Assembly: GCA_900095095.1 (NCBI GenBank)
Contig: FMBT01000314.1
Location: 1-64,000, forward strand
From: Fragilariopsis cylindrus CCMP1102
Lineage: Eukaryota; Bacillariophyta; Bacillariophyceae; Bacillariales; Bacillariaceae
DNA: 64,000 nt
Direction: 5' to 3'
Positions 1 to 11,825 of the stretch are shown here, in pieces. A program made the translations under genes and the position numbers. The first letter of the stretch is position 1. Every line of letters starts with the position of its first letter. Under the pieces are notes generated by a model, which saw only the letters and a list, made by a program, of their open reading frames with translations, searched no databases and was not told the origin of the DNA.

Positions 1-660
1 CCGTCGCTCACATATTTTACTAAGTACCTTATCCATCAACGCGCCATATTATTATTTGATTCAAAAGTTTTTTTAAGTCGGAGTGGAAATAATGAGACTT
101 TATGTTGCACGCGCATCGCCAACAAAAAATAATGACGATAGTGAAGAAGAATCTAGCACGCTTTTCTCGTCATTCTTTTTACGCACGATCAAATCTTCTA
201 AATAAATAAGAGAAGTCAATAAGTCAAGCACAAAAACATGGATATATTATGGCATGGCCATTCCATCAACAACCAAAGGCGAGCATTGCTGGCTTGCTAC
301 AGTAATGCATAGGGTATTAATTGTTCGGTCGTCGTCTCGAAACAATTATTGTAAGATATACTTCGAAGTAGCTACAGTAGCTAAATAGTAGCACACCTAC
401 ACTGTATCATCATCATCATCTCTCCCATCACGTGTTGTTGTTATCATCACGTTTCATCACATCAAAGAATACTGATTTGATTTGATTTGATTTAATTTAA
501 TTTAATTTGATTTAATTCGATTCCTCTCTATATCTAATATTGCTTTATAAGACGACGACGACGACGACGACGATTATAACGGACAGAGAAACGATTATAA
601 CGAACTGAAAATAAAAACGAACCGAACCGAACCGAAACGTGAAACGTAAAGTAAGGCATT
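1..660. other. Intergenic region upstream of the MATE gene
   Basis: I see no gene here. A pentanucleotide repeat (TTGAT/TTAAT type) runs over about 475-530 and a GAC trinucleotide run over about 550-572. The last 100 bases before the ATG at 661 are A-rich, as expected for a 5' leader. Confidence 0.5.
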
Positions 661-2329
661 ATGGGTAGTAGCAGTAATGGTAGCAATAATGACAGCAATA
701 TTGCGTCCTTCGTTTTACATGGAGTTGTTCATCGTTATCTTGGTGGTGGTGATAATGATGATGGCAATAACAATAGCAATGACAATGACAATGACAACGG
801 CAATAATAACAATGGCAACAATAACAATAACAATTACAACAATAACAATTACAACAATAACAATGGTAGTGGTAGTGGTAGTGGTAGTAGTTATAATGAA
901 CAATATACAACAACAGGATTTAATGTATGGTTATTTACTGGTACAGCCTTATTTTGTATGATCATGTTTTTATATATCCTGCTTCGTATTAAATATCATC
1001 GTAGACGTACTAATAATGAAAATCGTATTAAATTAGGTGGTGGTAGTGGAAATAGTGGTGGTAATACTAAAACTAGTAGTAGTAGTAGTACTAAAAAAAG
1101 ACAACAAATATCCGATGAGGAAATATATAAATATGTCTTACCAATCAAAAAAGAAAATTCCTACAATGAAGCATTTTATATTATTAAAAATGATATTGAA
1201 ACCAAACGGATCTTAAAACTGTGTAAACCATTTTGGTTTGATGCCTTGATTGCGTCTATTTGTGATATCATTTCCGCTTCCTTAATTGGACGTGGTTTAG
1301 GCGTTGATGCCTTAGCCATTTATTATATTGTCGGCGTTCCCACTACCTTTACCTTAACATTAATTGAATCGATCTTAAGTACAATATCAACCTTAGGTGG
1401 ACAAAGTATTGGTGTAGGATCGTATAAATTAACTGGACAATATTGTCAAATTAGTATCGTATTGGTAAGTACATGAACATGTATGTGTACAGTAAGAAAA
1501 AAAGAAATAATCTCTATACCGTACAGTACAATACAATATACACTACACTTCTACAAACGCAATATACTGTACCTAATTCTTACTCCTACTCCTATATATA
1601 TATTCCCTGTTTCCTTCTTCTTTTCATTCTACAATCTTATTCATAACAATCTTATTCTCACAAACGCGCAAACGCGCACCAACAAATAACAATAACAAAT
1701 AATCAAATAACAAAAATCAAAATATCAAAATATCAAACTTTAACAAAAAAAAAGTATACAATATTATATATCCCACATGCCATATTATGGATAATCTATT
1801 TGAAACCAACCTTACGTTGGTTTGCACCAAATTTAAATGATGATATTATTGAGGAAGGGTATAAATATTTTTTAGTATCATTAGTCTATAGTTACGTCGA
1901 AGCATTTTCTACCGTAATACATAGTTTATTAGAAGTAACGGATCATGCGGGGTATGGGATGAAGTCGGGGGTGGCACATAATATTATATCCGTGATTGGG
2001 TTTTTTCTTTACTTAGAGTACAATCGATATCATAATGTATCCTCGTCATTAGTGATTGTGAATATTATCTGGACAATACTGGTGATTGTCTTTCTGATTA
2101 TTGATTTATTAGTAATTAAAAAGAAAAAATGGTTTGATGATTTTTGGAAAGGTAACAAAAAACACAATTAATTTAGAAAAAATCGGTTTTTTGTTTTTGT
2201 TTATGTTCTGTTTCGTTTTGTATCGTCTACAATTACAGTTACAGTTACAGTACATAATACATTGTAATCTCATCTCATCTCACCATTTTTTTCCTATCCT
2301 TGTGTTCGTTTCTTTCTTTTTACCTTGAT

Positions 2330-2363
<34 letters not shown>

Positions 2364-5059
2364 TCGTCGTCGTCGTCATTTCATATATGTTTGTCTTATA
2401 ATCATATACATTATATTTATAACTATTTCATAACTATATATATAGGTATGCTACGATCGGTAGCAATGAAATATTGGAATGTTGTTTGGCTTGTATTAAA
2501 AACAGCTGCACCTATTTCTGTTGGGAATGTACTATTAACAGTGGAATGGGAATTATTAGCGATATTTGCTGCAACTTTAGGTGGTAATCAAGTTGCTGCA
2601 TGGGGGATTGGTACGTTGAGGTTTATATTTCAATGTTTGCGTTATCTCAGTTTCTTATGTTGTTTTTTGACTTGTATTTGTACTGAAACACACCTCACAC
2701 CGCGCCGCCACACACTCACAACTTACTCTATCTTTTACTAAATTACTTACTCCCCATTTTATTTTATCCTATAAAAGTTGGTAGTATTTGGGGTGTATTA
2801 GAATATGCAACAGATTGTGTCGCCTCTGCTGGTGAAATTCGTGTCGCCAAGTTACTCGGTAATGGCAATCCGGTAAGTTTTAGTCTTAGTTTTAGTTCTG
2901 TTTGTGTGCGTGTGCATGTACTTGTGCGTGTGCGTGATTTATACTGTGCTGTACTATACTGTATCTCACATTCACAATTGCGTTCGTCCATTCTTCTCTT
3001 TCTTGTTTATCCACTTTAAATCACCAAAACTGAACGTGCACTTGCACTTGCAAATCGATGCTTGACTTGACTTGACTTGACTTGACTTGACTTACAGAGA
3101 TTGGCAAAATTATCAGCATACAAATGTTTATTTTTAGGTAATGCATTTGCTACAGTTATGAGTGTAATATTTGTAATTGGTATACCATTCTTGCCAAGGT
3201 ACGAACGAACGAACGAACGAACGAACGAACGAACGAACGAACGAACGAACATATCTCAATTTTTGATCTTGATTGTTTTGTGTCTCCTTTCTCTAAATTG
3301 ATACCACATTTGCTTAACACTAACACCTAACCTATTATTACCGGACAACTACATTTAATTTTCTACACATTCACTTATTTTCTTTTCTTTCTAAAAGTAT
3401 ATTTACTGATGATGACGAACTAAAACAAAATGTTGCTATGGTATTACCATATTGTGCCATTGGTAATTTAACATTAACTCTTGGTAGTTTATCATGGACA
3501 TTAGTCGGTGCACAAGGACGATACAATGTTGCAACATTCCATGGCTGTGTTGGAAGGTACGTCATGTTTACGCTTTACTTTTTACGTTACCTATACCTCA
3601 GGTTTACGTTTTACGTAATACTACGCTCGTTCAATTGTAGTCCCTACCTGTGCCACGCATTCTCATTTTCGATTACTCTCTCTCTCTCTTTCGATTTCAT
3701 CCTGCAGTCTATTCGTAACGATTCCTTGTGCTTGTGTTTCAATATTTTATTTTAAATGGGGACTACCAAGTCTGGCTGCTAGTGTTGTTATCGGATATAT
3801 GGTTTCTGGTGCGTTCAATTCTGTTACATTGCTGTTGAGTGATTGGGAATATATTTCCTATCGTGTTATGATTCGGAACGGCGCCACCGAACCCGTAGAG
3901 GATGACGAGGATGATGACGAGGATGATGACGAGGACAGCGACGTCGACGTTGGCAACGTTGGCAACGATGCTGGAGTTAATAAAAGATGGAATTTATTAC
4001 AATACATGCGGGGTGGCAATAATAACAATGAAACATATAACGATGACGAAAAAAATGTAAGCTTTATTAGTGTCAAATCGAATCAGAAGAAGTACGCCGA
4101 TGCTGATGCCGATGATGCTGATGATGCTGATGATGATGGGTCAACAGGAACAAATAACACAGAAATTACGTCTGGTGTTATTAAGAAATCATCCAGTCGG
4201 TGGTTAACCTTTGGTAGGGACCATGAAGAAAACGAATTACGGAGAGTTGTTTTAGGTCCAGGCAAACTTGGTTATACAATCCAATCAACAAAGGTAAACT
4301 ATATATATGTTGCACATGACCTCGGTTGTATCTCATTTTGCTATACTTGCATTTTGCTATACTTGCTTCGCTTTGTCAGTTTTGTCAGTTATTACTCACA
4401 ATTTTCTAATTCTGCTACTTCTTTTTCAAATCGCAAAGAATGGACCGATGGTCGTAGGATCCAGTGATGAATATTCAAATTTGGACGGAACCGCTGCTGT
4501 TGCAGCAAGGCAAAATAAAGGTGGCGTATCATATCGTGGATATCAAGCAAAGAATTTAACTGGACAATTATTTAATGGCGATATTATTGTTGAAATTGAT
4601 AAGACACGGTGGTACGTATTATATGCATTGTTATATGATAGATTCGATTCGATTAGATTCGATTAGATTGATGAAATGCAATAGAAATCCTAATATGATC
4701 GATTCGTTATAATATAATGCTAGTATTTGCATATTGAGATTTATTTTCTACTCAACTCACATTCTCCCATTTCCATTTCCCTATCTTTTTGTACTAGTGA
4801 TAAAATGAGTGGAAAAGATGTTAAAAAATTACTTAATACGAAGAGTAAACAACGTCGTCGAACTTTGATTGTGTCCCATCGCGAGGGTACAGATTTAGGC
4901 GCAGTATACCAACCAGGAATTTATGGTGCTGCTGTTCTTGCAGCATTATTAAAGACCAAAGGGAATGATGTTGACGACGAGCGTGGTACAGAGAAAGAAT
5001 TTGATGACGATGGTGTTCATGGTTACTCCAATATGTCAAATCTTGGCTGGTTCGCTTAA
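661..5059 (+). CDS. MATE-type transporter with C-terminal PDZ-like domain
   Basis: Probable multi-antimicrobial extrusion (MATE) family transporter, a polytopic membrane protein expected to exchange organic solutes for cations. Nine exons fit by GT/AG borders and reading phase: 661-1464, 1755-2151, 2446-2610, 2778-2872, 3098-3198, 3398-3556, 3708-4293, 4439-4611 and 4798-5059, giving about 913 residues. The N-terminus has an Asn/Gly/Ser-rich stretch and one hydrophobic segment near residues 85-105. The transporter core follows, with membrane segments such as ALIASICDIISASLIGRGLG and helices containing GGNQVAAWGI and GSIWGVLEYATD. An acidic Asp/Glu-rich linker in exon 7 leads to a C-terminal module with GKLGYTIQ, GPMVVG and NGDIIVEIDKT, which fits the PDZ fold (GLGF loop, then GD.I..ING). 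Introns hold simple repeats (TCG, CTTGA, CGAA). The MATE call is by fold-like pattern; substrate and membrane are unknown. Confidence 0.75.
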
Positions 5060-6034
5060 ACAAATGTGTAAAACATAGCATCGTTCGATTTGATTTATTA
5101 AATACGTTTTCCTATTATAATAATTACCATCTTAATGTATAAAATTAATTAAATACGTGTATTCATCATCTATTTCATAGATATATATCATTCAGATCAG
5201 ACGAGAAAGCGTAGTGTTTTCGAAACGCTAGTTCAATAATTTCCCCTCTCCTTCGAGCAATCAGGTATTGAAAACATGAAACGATTTATGTAAGCATTCA
5301 GTCAGTCAGATATTTGCCACCGTGATAATTGTTTCCCACCCTTTACGCCGCTGCTACACATTAATTTGAAAATACGTATAGTATAAGATATATTATACTG
5401 CTGCGCTAAGCCTAGGACTAGCACGTACGAGCATTATTATATACCATACCTCTCTTTTATTTAATTCAACACTTTAAAAAAGAAACATTATTACTTTCAA
5501 TTAACAATAAAATCACTTTGGGTTGGAAACAACTCAGGCGCGATGCGATTTCAACAATTTCATCGATTGAATTTGAAAGCAAGAATGACATTAATAATAG
5601 AAACAAGTCAGGCGCGATTTCTTTCACCTCATTTATTTTTACGATCCTGTTTTTGAATACGGTCGAAAAGTAAGTATCTAATTGCACTGTATAATTAAAA
5701 AAATTGTTATGCTCGTAATAAGAACAAATACCATATTGTTTAGTGTTCTCGTCACATTGTTTGGATTATTTCGTTACTAGTAGTACAATTATTAATTGTA
5801 AAAGAGAACAACAGAAAATAAAAAACTTCACAGAAATTTTATCACTACCAATCCCGTCGTGTCAGCATGTTCCGAAGGTTCCGAAGGATGTGTTAAAAAA
5901 AGGTTCACCGATTAAGATAAAAGCGCCTATTAACTCACAAAATATAATTATAATATTGCACTATACGTAGAACAGCAACATACATCGTCGCAATAGAACA
6001 AAATTCCTTCTATCAGCCTCCATTGTTGACTAAA
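5060..6034. other. Intergenic region, no clear gene
   Basis: AT-rich spacer. The only structure I see is a short direct repeat, GAAACAA(C/G)TCAGGCGCGAT, at about 5527 and 5600. ORFs at 5466-5687 and 5743-5970 lack any recognisable feature. Confidence 0.4.
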
Positions 6035-6808
6035 ATGAAGAAGCAAGTGAGATTTCGAGAACGAGTACTTGTATATCCTTGTAGTGACGAATCTTCATCA
6101 TTCAGGATATTAAATAATAATGATAATAATAATAAGGACGAGCGTATTATTGAAACTCAGACTAACGTTTGCTGCGAGACGAATAATGTAGTGGTGAAAG
6201 AAGATGTGATGTGTAAAAGAGTTAGCGGTAATGAGCAACGTCATTACCGACGTTGTCTTAGTGCTCCTGAACAACTACAGCATGACGACGACCCAAGAGG
6301 ATTGTTTACGGTGTCTCCTCTACTACTAGATCGTTCGGGTGCATTTTTGTCGCCATCAGCATCGCCATCATCGTCATCCGTATCACACAAACAAATAGGG
6401 AAGCTATCACTGACATTATCATCAAACACTACTACCGCTACTGCTGATATCTCAGCTACTGCAGCTAGTACGCTGCCAACCAAATTGTCAGAAGGTTTAC
6501 ACCAGCTACTACTTGTAGAACTACTAGCACGAAAAGAAAACAACAAAATCAACAACATCATTACTCATTTTCCTGACTCCATTAATAATGATGATCCTTG
6601 CCGCATACGACCGTTAGTTGATCACACTTCTTCCCAACATCATCCTCATCCTCATCCTCATCATCGTTGTCGGCGTTCTAACGATACACCTCCAGTGATG
6701 CCTGTGCGGAAGCCATTCTCAACATCAAAATCAAAATCAACTACGGGAATGGCGTTATTTGAATCTACAGTATTACAGAGCAAGATCAAGAATAAACGAA
6801 AACGATAG
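6035..6808 (+). CDS. Hypothetical basic, low-complexity protein
   Basis: Single-exon frame of about 257 residues. I chose the ATG at 6035, which starts MKKQVRFRERVLVYPC, because codons upstream in frame hold no other ATG. The N-terminal K-Q-V-R-F fits the short linear motif [RK]-x-[VI]-x-F known from PP1-docking proteins, but such a motif is common by chance. The rest is rich in Ser, Thr, Asn and His with a His-Pro run (about residues 205-213), and the protein ends in a basic tail KIKNKRKR that could be a nuclear localisation signal. I do not recognise a domain. The long open frame and orderly start support a real gene. Confidence 0.6.
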   Translation: MKKQVRFRERVLVYPCSDESSSFRILNNNDNNNKDERIIETQTNVCCETNNVVVKEDVMCKRVSGNEQRHYRRCLSAPEQLQHDDDPRGLFTVSPLLLDRSGAFLSPSASPSSSSVSHKQIGKLSLTLSSNTTTATADISATAASTLPTKLSEGLHQLLLVELLARKENNKINNIITHFPDSINNDDPCRIRPLVDHTSSQHHPHPHPHHRCRRSNDTPPVMPVRKPFSTSKSKSTTGMALFESTVLQSKIKNKRKR

Positions 6809-8175
6809 ATATTGTATATATAGTCTTATCATCATATCTCTGTTAACAGTAGACGTGCCGTATCGTACTACATGTCTTATAAGATACATCTAGTAGCTAG
6901 TCTAGACCCCGAATGGGGTGGATAAAAGCGTTTAACATATACAATTCATGCAAGGGAACAATACGATTTTAAGTATGTCTGTTCGGAAATGTCTGTGGTG
7001 ACATGAGCAATAGAAGAGCGAAGTTATTGACGTATCAATAGACGTGCATAAGGTGGGAGATACTAAAAGAATTGGCTAAGTTGCTCCTCTTCACGGGCTA
7101 GGATGTTGCCCCTAGAAATTTCACAATTGTGTGTTGAAAACTTTGCTTACTCCCCCCTAATAGCAAACTTTTAGGTCGTATTATCAAACAATTATGGATA
7201 TAATCGCACATCTTTCATATATCAACTGAACAGCCAATATGCGGTCATCTTCTATCAACTAGCTGACGCTATCAACCGAGCACTTTTCGCGCGCTTTCTA
7301 CCATCACCTATTGAATTTACTTAATGAATTTTTCACAGAACTTATTACAGTATGACGCACAGTCCATCCATATGGGAAATACAAAATAAATACGTGATTT
7401 GCTTCGCAAAAGCACACCCAACCTACTGTACAGTATCTGTTTCACATCGTTCTCTCTTTACTCCTACCACAAAATCATACATCATTATCTTCACTACAAT
7501 GCCATTCACTTTTCCATCAAGATTGGGGTTCCGGGGGGAGGGTAGACTCACTAGTTTCCATTCACTATTGTACCCAATCATAATTCGATTAATTTCTCCC
7601 CAGGCAATTTCACCCAAAACTCCACACCTGACAATCAAGTTACAGTTTGCATAGCATAGTATTACTGGTCCTTTTATTGATCTACTAGAAGGGAACCCAT
7701 TACCATGGGTTGTATTTGACAAGTTTTATTTACCTTAAATAATTAATTTGTATGTGTGCTTTGTACCTAACAACTAAGAACCAGATCTATTTTGTCAGTG
7801 AGGTCTGTCAATTTCTTCACATATTAAAAACAGTTGATAAAGTGATTCACACAAGTTAGTTTGAAAATCCCTGGATTGAAATCTAGGGTGGAAAGTATTT
7901 CCCCCCACTTGATTTCAGACATGTATTAGAGTCGGTTCGTTCAACCACTAGGACTGGGGTCCAGTTGTGGATCGATCTGCTCATTGGAATAGAATTCCAT
8001 GCCGGGTGGGTGGGAGGTATTTTAAACTTTCTTAATCTATATTAGAGGTTGTTATTTTGGTAGCTCAGTTGTTCCACGAATAAAACAGATTTGTGAGCCT
8101 TTTGGGCTGTTTTCTTTTGGAAGGTGTTTTGCTTTCATTTGCTGGATCTTTTCATTTTTCATATTTTCTTTTTCA
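6809..8175. other. Gene-poor spacer with an orphan coding-like fragment
   Basis: The spacer is less AT-rich and less repetitive than its surroundings, so it may be old mobile DNA. On the minus strand, 7423-7719 reads as an unusually protein-like frame (for example GPVILCYANCNLIVRCGVLG and WKLVSLPSPRNPNLDGKVNG). An in-frame stop lies just before it and it has no ATG, so it looks like a fragment of a larger lost gene or element. I cannot assign a family. Nothing else is recognisable. Confidence 0.35.
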
Positions 8176-8269
8176 AATCTTCTCTTTCAGATCTTCACTT
8201 TCCTATTTCGCGCTACCAGTTTAGCGCTACCAGTTTCGCGCTACCAACAGGGGCATGCGCTTCACTTAT
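8176..8269 (+). repeat. Left arm of an inverted repeat enclosing the 8.8-10.9 kb gene
   Basis: This arm holds three near-identical 14-bp units with the core CGCGCTACCAG (8206-8247), followed by GGGGCATGCGCTTCACTTAT. The reverse complement of the same string lies at 10906-10990. The pair encloses the whole gene at 8756-10861 together with about 490 bp upstream of its start. Confidence 0.75.
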
Positions 8270-8755
8270 AAGTAGGTCCAAAGCTTGGTTCTAGTTGGTT
8301 AATTGAAATTGAAATCAAAGGGTTGATTAGTTAAAGCGCTGGAGAAGAAGTACTAGTACAAAAAAAATAATGAAATTCTCAACGAAATTAGAAAAACGCA
8401 CAGTCAATAAATAAATGACTTCCTTCCATCCTATAAATTAGGAATTACGTACGTGTATTGTTCCGCAGTTTGATCTACAAGGACAAACGATAATGATGTA
8501 TCATTAAATAATTGATTGAAGAATGATAAAACTTCTAAATTACAGTTGTTATTGTTGTTTTGTTGTTTAGCCAGATCCTTCGCTCCATATTCTACCATAG
8601 TAATAATTTAAATAACCACGATTTGAACAACCACAATTGTATAAAACGCAAAGCATCACATCCCAAACACATTCAACCACAATTGTTATACAATACAATA
8701 CGGAACGCATTCAGATAATATTATATTATACTATATATACTATCAAATAGAGATC

Positions 8756-10861
8756 ATGGTTTCATCATTATTATCGAGACCCTTGTCGTTGTCGCCATCG
8801 TTCCTACTGCTGACGTTAGCGGTACTATGTAGCTATGAATCAAATTCAAATATATTCGTTACAGCTCGAATCAATAATCATAATAGTAATAGTGATAATA
8901 ATAATGATGGTCTGAATAATATCGATGATAAAACGATACCTCGTGATTTGTCTGACGGAACAACAATGACAACTACACCTATTGGTGGATTAGGTGTACT
9001 ATGGGATATGGATTTTCCAACATTTGAATTTGAAGCAATTGCAACAAATAATAATAGCATTGAGAATAGTGACTGGAATAGTAAATTTCGTCTAACGTAT
9101 ACAGTGAATGATATGATTGAAGATACAATGTTTAGTGCTACGTGGTGGACAGCACCAAATTGTAAGGCCGGTGGTGTACCATTAGAACAATATGGTATTG
9201 GTTATGAATTTGAATATGAAAGTGATGACCAGCCACCAGGTGATGGTTCATCAACACGTGAATTTACTGTTGCATTCCGTTCTGCACCAAGTAAGTGTTA
9301 TTGCTTTATTGCTTATCTGTTTTGCTTTGTACAATTGTTATTGCTATTGTTATCGTTGCATTATTACACCACACCGGATCGGATCGGACCGAACCGTACA
9401 CTTCGCACACAAATTACACTACTTTATTAATGTAATCACCCCCTTTGGCAAATAATCGAATCAATCTCCACGTATTCCTCACACACCCTATTTTCCTTTC
9501 ATCTTACAACGCAACACAACACAACACAACACACACACATTTTACTACGCTAACTTTAACTCCATAAAATAAATAGGTGTAAGCGAAAATCTGGATGTTT
9601 ATACAGAGGATTATTCAAAAGGTGATGCAAGACGATATGCAGTATTAGAAGTATGTGTCCGTGCATCACTCAAGACATTATCTGGTGTTGAAATTAATTA
9701 TATTGAAAGTTTATTAACATTAACTTATGACTTTCAAGGTGGTTTTTTTGTTATAGATGCATTTGATGTATTACCACCTGTTGGTACGTTATGATGCATG
9801 TGTAATCGTGTCAACAATGAAACAATGCCTCGCTTCGCCTCGATCGCCGTATCATCTCACACTATCCCTTTTTATGCTTCTTAATCCTCGATTTACACGA
9901 CACTGTACTGCACTATACTACCCTACACAATACGTAACTAACAGCTCAGGTAATGAATTTAGAACTGGGTGATATTGTAAAATCATATTTTTGCATACCT
10001 GGTAATAAACGTATTACACAAGGAACTGTTATACAAATTTGTATTGAACCATTACCATCCGCAATATTAGATGGTTTTCGAATAACAGCTGTTGAAAGTT
10101 TGTTTTATGAAAAACCAACTGCTGAATTATATCAAGATGCTGTCATTAATCGTAAACAAACAACAACAAATGAATTAAGTGTATTAATTTGTCCTGTTGG
10201 TGCCAAACAATGTATAGTCCAGACGATGTTGTACGCTCGATTTTATGCATTTGAGGAAGAAATTGTTGCTCGAGGTACTGTTACATTTCAATTTGGTGAA
10301 AATGATGGTACTATTGGTGCTGTTACTGATGATGATGATGATGGAACTCCTGCTTGTGTTGGTATGGAATGTAATAATAATGCTGAAGATCAAGATTTAG
10401 ATCGAGTAACTGATGATGATAGTATTATTTATATCGATGATAAATTTGTTGACACTGATGATGTGATTATTGCTACTGATCCTCCTAGTAATCCTAATCG
10501 TCGACAACTTCAAGTTCAAGTTCAAGTTCCACGTAGTCGACGTCACTTACAACAAAGTCAAACTGGTATTGATCTGAATGAATTACCAAATGTACTTCCC
10601 ATATCTGAATTTGCATTACCATTACTAATTTATGCTGATGATGATGGCAATGGAACTAATAGTAATAATACTAATGCGTCCACAAAATATGGTTTTGGTA
10701 AACGATATACACCATGTTTCTTAGGACATTGTGGTTTATCATATTCCTTAGGTGCAACGATTGGTATTGGATTTTTATTACTTTTGAATTGTATTGTTAT
10801 TTTTATCATGATACGTCAATTTCCATACTTTCAAGGGAAACGATTTTATATTCTATCGTAA
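8756..10861 (+). CDS. Type I membrane protein, three exons, function unknown
   Basis: Exons 8756-9290, 9577-9783 and 9945-10861 join in phase 1 and give about 552 residues. The exon 3 acceptor is CTAACAG at 9938-9944; the AG five bases later would run into an in-frame stop. The N-terminus has a hydrophobic signal peptide (LSPSFLLLTLAVLCSY), then a large ectodomain with scattered Cys and acidic residues. One C-terminal membrane helix (GATIGIGFLLLLNCIVIFIM) and a short cytoplasmic tail follow. Two R-x-L sites (RRQLQ and RRHLQ) lie before the helix; R-x-L is a known processing site in diatom cell-wall proteins, so a surface role is a reasonable guess. I recognise no domain. The gene sits inside an inverted-repeat pair. 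Confidence 0.75.
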
Positions 10862-10905
10862 ATTAAAGCTAAACTAGTACTAATAGTAAGAATATTATTT
10901 ATACA

Positions 10906-10990
10906 ATAAGTGAAGCGCATGCACGCCCCTTGTAGCGCAAAACTGGTAGCGCGAAATAGGAAAGAGAAGATCTACTGAAAGAAAAGATTG
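10906..10990 (-). repeat. Right arm of the inverted repeat enclosing the 8.8-10.9 kb gene
   Basis: Reverse-complement match to 8176-8269: AATAAGTGAAGCGCATGC, then GTAGCGCAAAACTGGTAGCG and a GAAAGAGAAGATCTACTGAA tail. It begins about 45 bp after the stop codon and so probably lies in the 3' UTR. It has two of the GCGCTACC-type units where the left arm has three. Confidence 0.75.
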
Positions 10991-11429
10991 TGTAGATGAC
11001 AACAATCACTTGCGACATACAGTATGAGGCCATCCATTGAAGAAACATGGAGAACACATCGATGGGTTCTTCGTGTACAGTACTTGCTTTCTTTCTTGCT
11101 GTATCTGAAGTCAAGACACAATTCTTTGCTTGAACGAATGAAACCGGTCTCGTGTCTCTAACTTGAAAAGTGATCTTACAATCCTTCTTAGCAAAACTCA
11201 GTAGATTTTTGTTGTTAAAATGCGCAGAATGACTATTATGTAGTTGTATGTATGCGTAGCGGTTCCTGTCACTCGTTCTTGTTGGTACAGCTATTCAAGA
11301 ATACTACAGTATAAAATCTATATTTGCTAGTAGGCTATATATATATATAATTATAGTAGTAGTATACTGCACTGTACTGTAGATTAGATTAGAAGTTCTT
11401 TATAAATATATTTAGTATTTATTATTTTA
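10991..11429. other. Spacer between convergent genes
   Basis: The spacer separates a plus-strand and a minus-strand gene that converge. It holds an AT run near 11337-11350 and CTGTAC-type strings. No gene is seen. Confidence 0.4.
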
Positions 11430-11825
11430 TCAATAATCGTATACATCGTCGTATTGCGATTTATTATGTAATTTAAGTATCTTCTTTTGATGTAGTTGAA
11501 CTTTCTTTTTTTGTATAATGTGTTTTATTATAGATGGTGTCATCGTAATTGAGGATAATCTTCTTCTTAGTATTCCTGCACCTTCTTGTATTTGAGATGA
11601 TGATTCTTTTCTCATTCTATCTATTTCGTTTTGACCATACCACAAATCAGATTTTTCTTTTGAATTTTCATATAGTTTCGGTATTTCTTTTATATGAGCA
11701 GAACGGAATTGAACACTTTTTGTTGTTGTATTTGTATCATGCAACTGCATTATTATTACTGTGTTATCAGTTTGATCTTGATCTTGATCGATTTTGTTTG
11801 CTGCGATTGTCATTGTCGTTGTCAT
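11430..11825 (-). CDS. Small conserved-looking diatom protein, unknown function
   Basis: Single exon, 131 residues. After a Thr/Asp-rich start, the core reads SVQFRSAHIKEIPKLYEN and KSDLWYGQNEIDRMRKE. A V-x-F stretch followed at a distance by LWY...E is a pattern I associate with a large family of short diatom proteins of unknown role, but I cannot confirm this here. The C-terminal half is basic and probably helical. The start at 11825 is the first ATG of the frame. No signal peptide or membrane segment is visible. Confidence 0.6.
   Translation of the reverse strand: MTTTMTIAANKIDQDQDQTDNTVIIMQLHDTNTTTKSVQFRSAHIKEIPKLYENSKEKSDLWYGQNEIDRMRKESSSQIQEGAGILRRRLSSITMTPSIIKHIIQKKKVQLHQKKILKLHNKSQYDDVYDY

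Noticed and set aside
661-961. Overlapping frames on both strands across the Asn-rich start of the MATE gene
   Set aside because: They are by-products of AAT/AAC and GGT repeats; only the frame continuing into the transporter core is coding.
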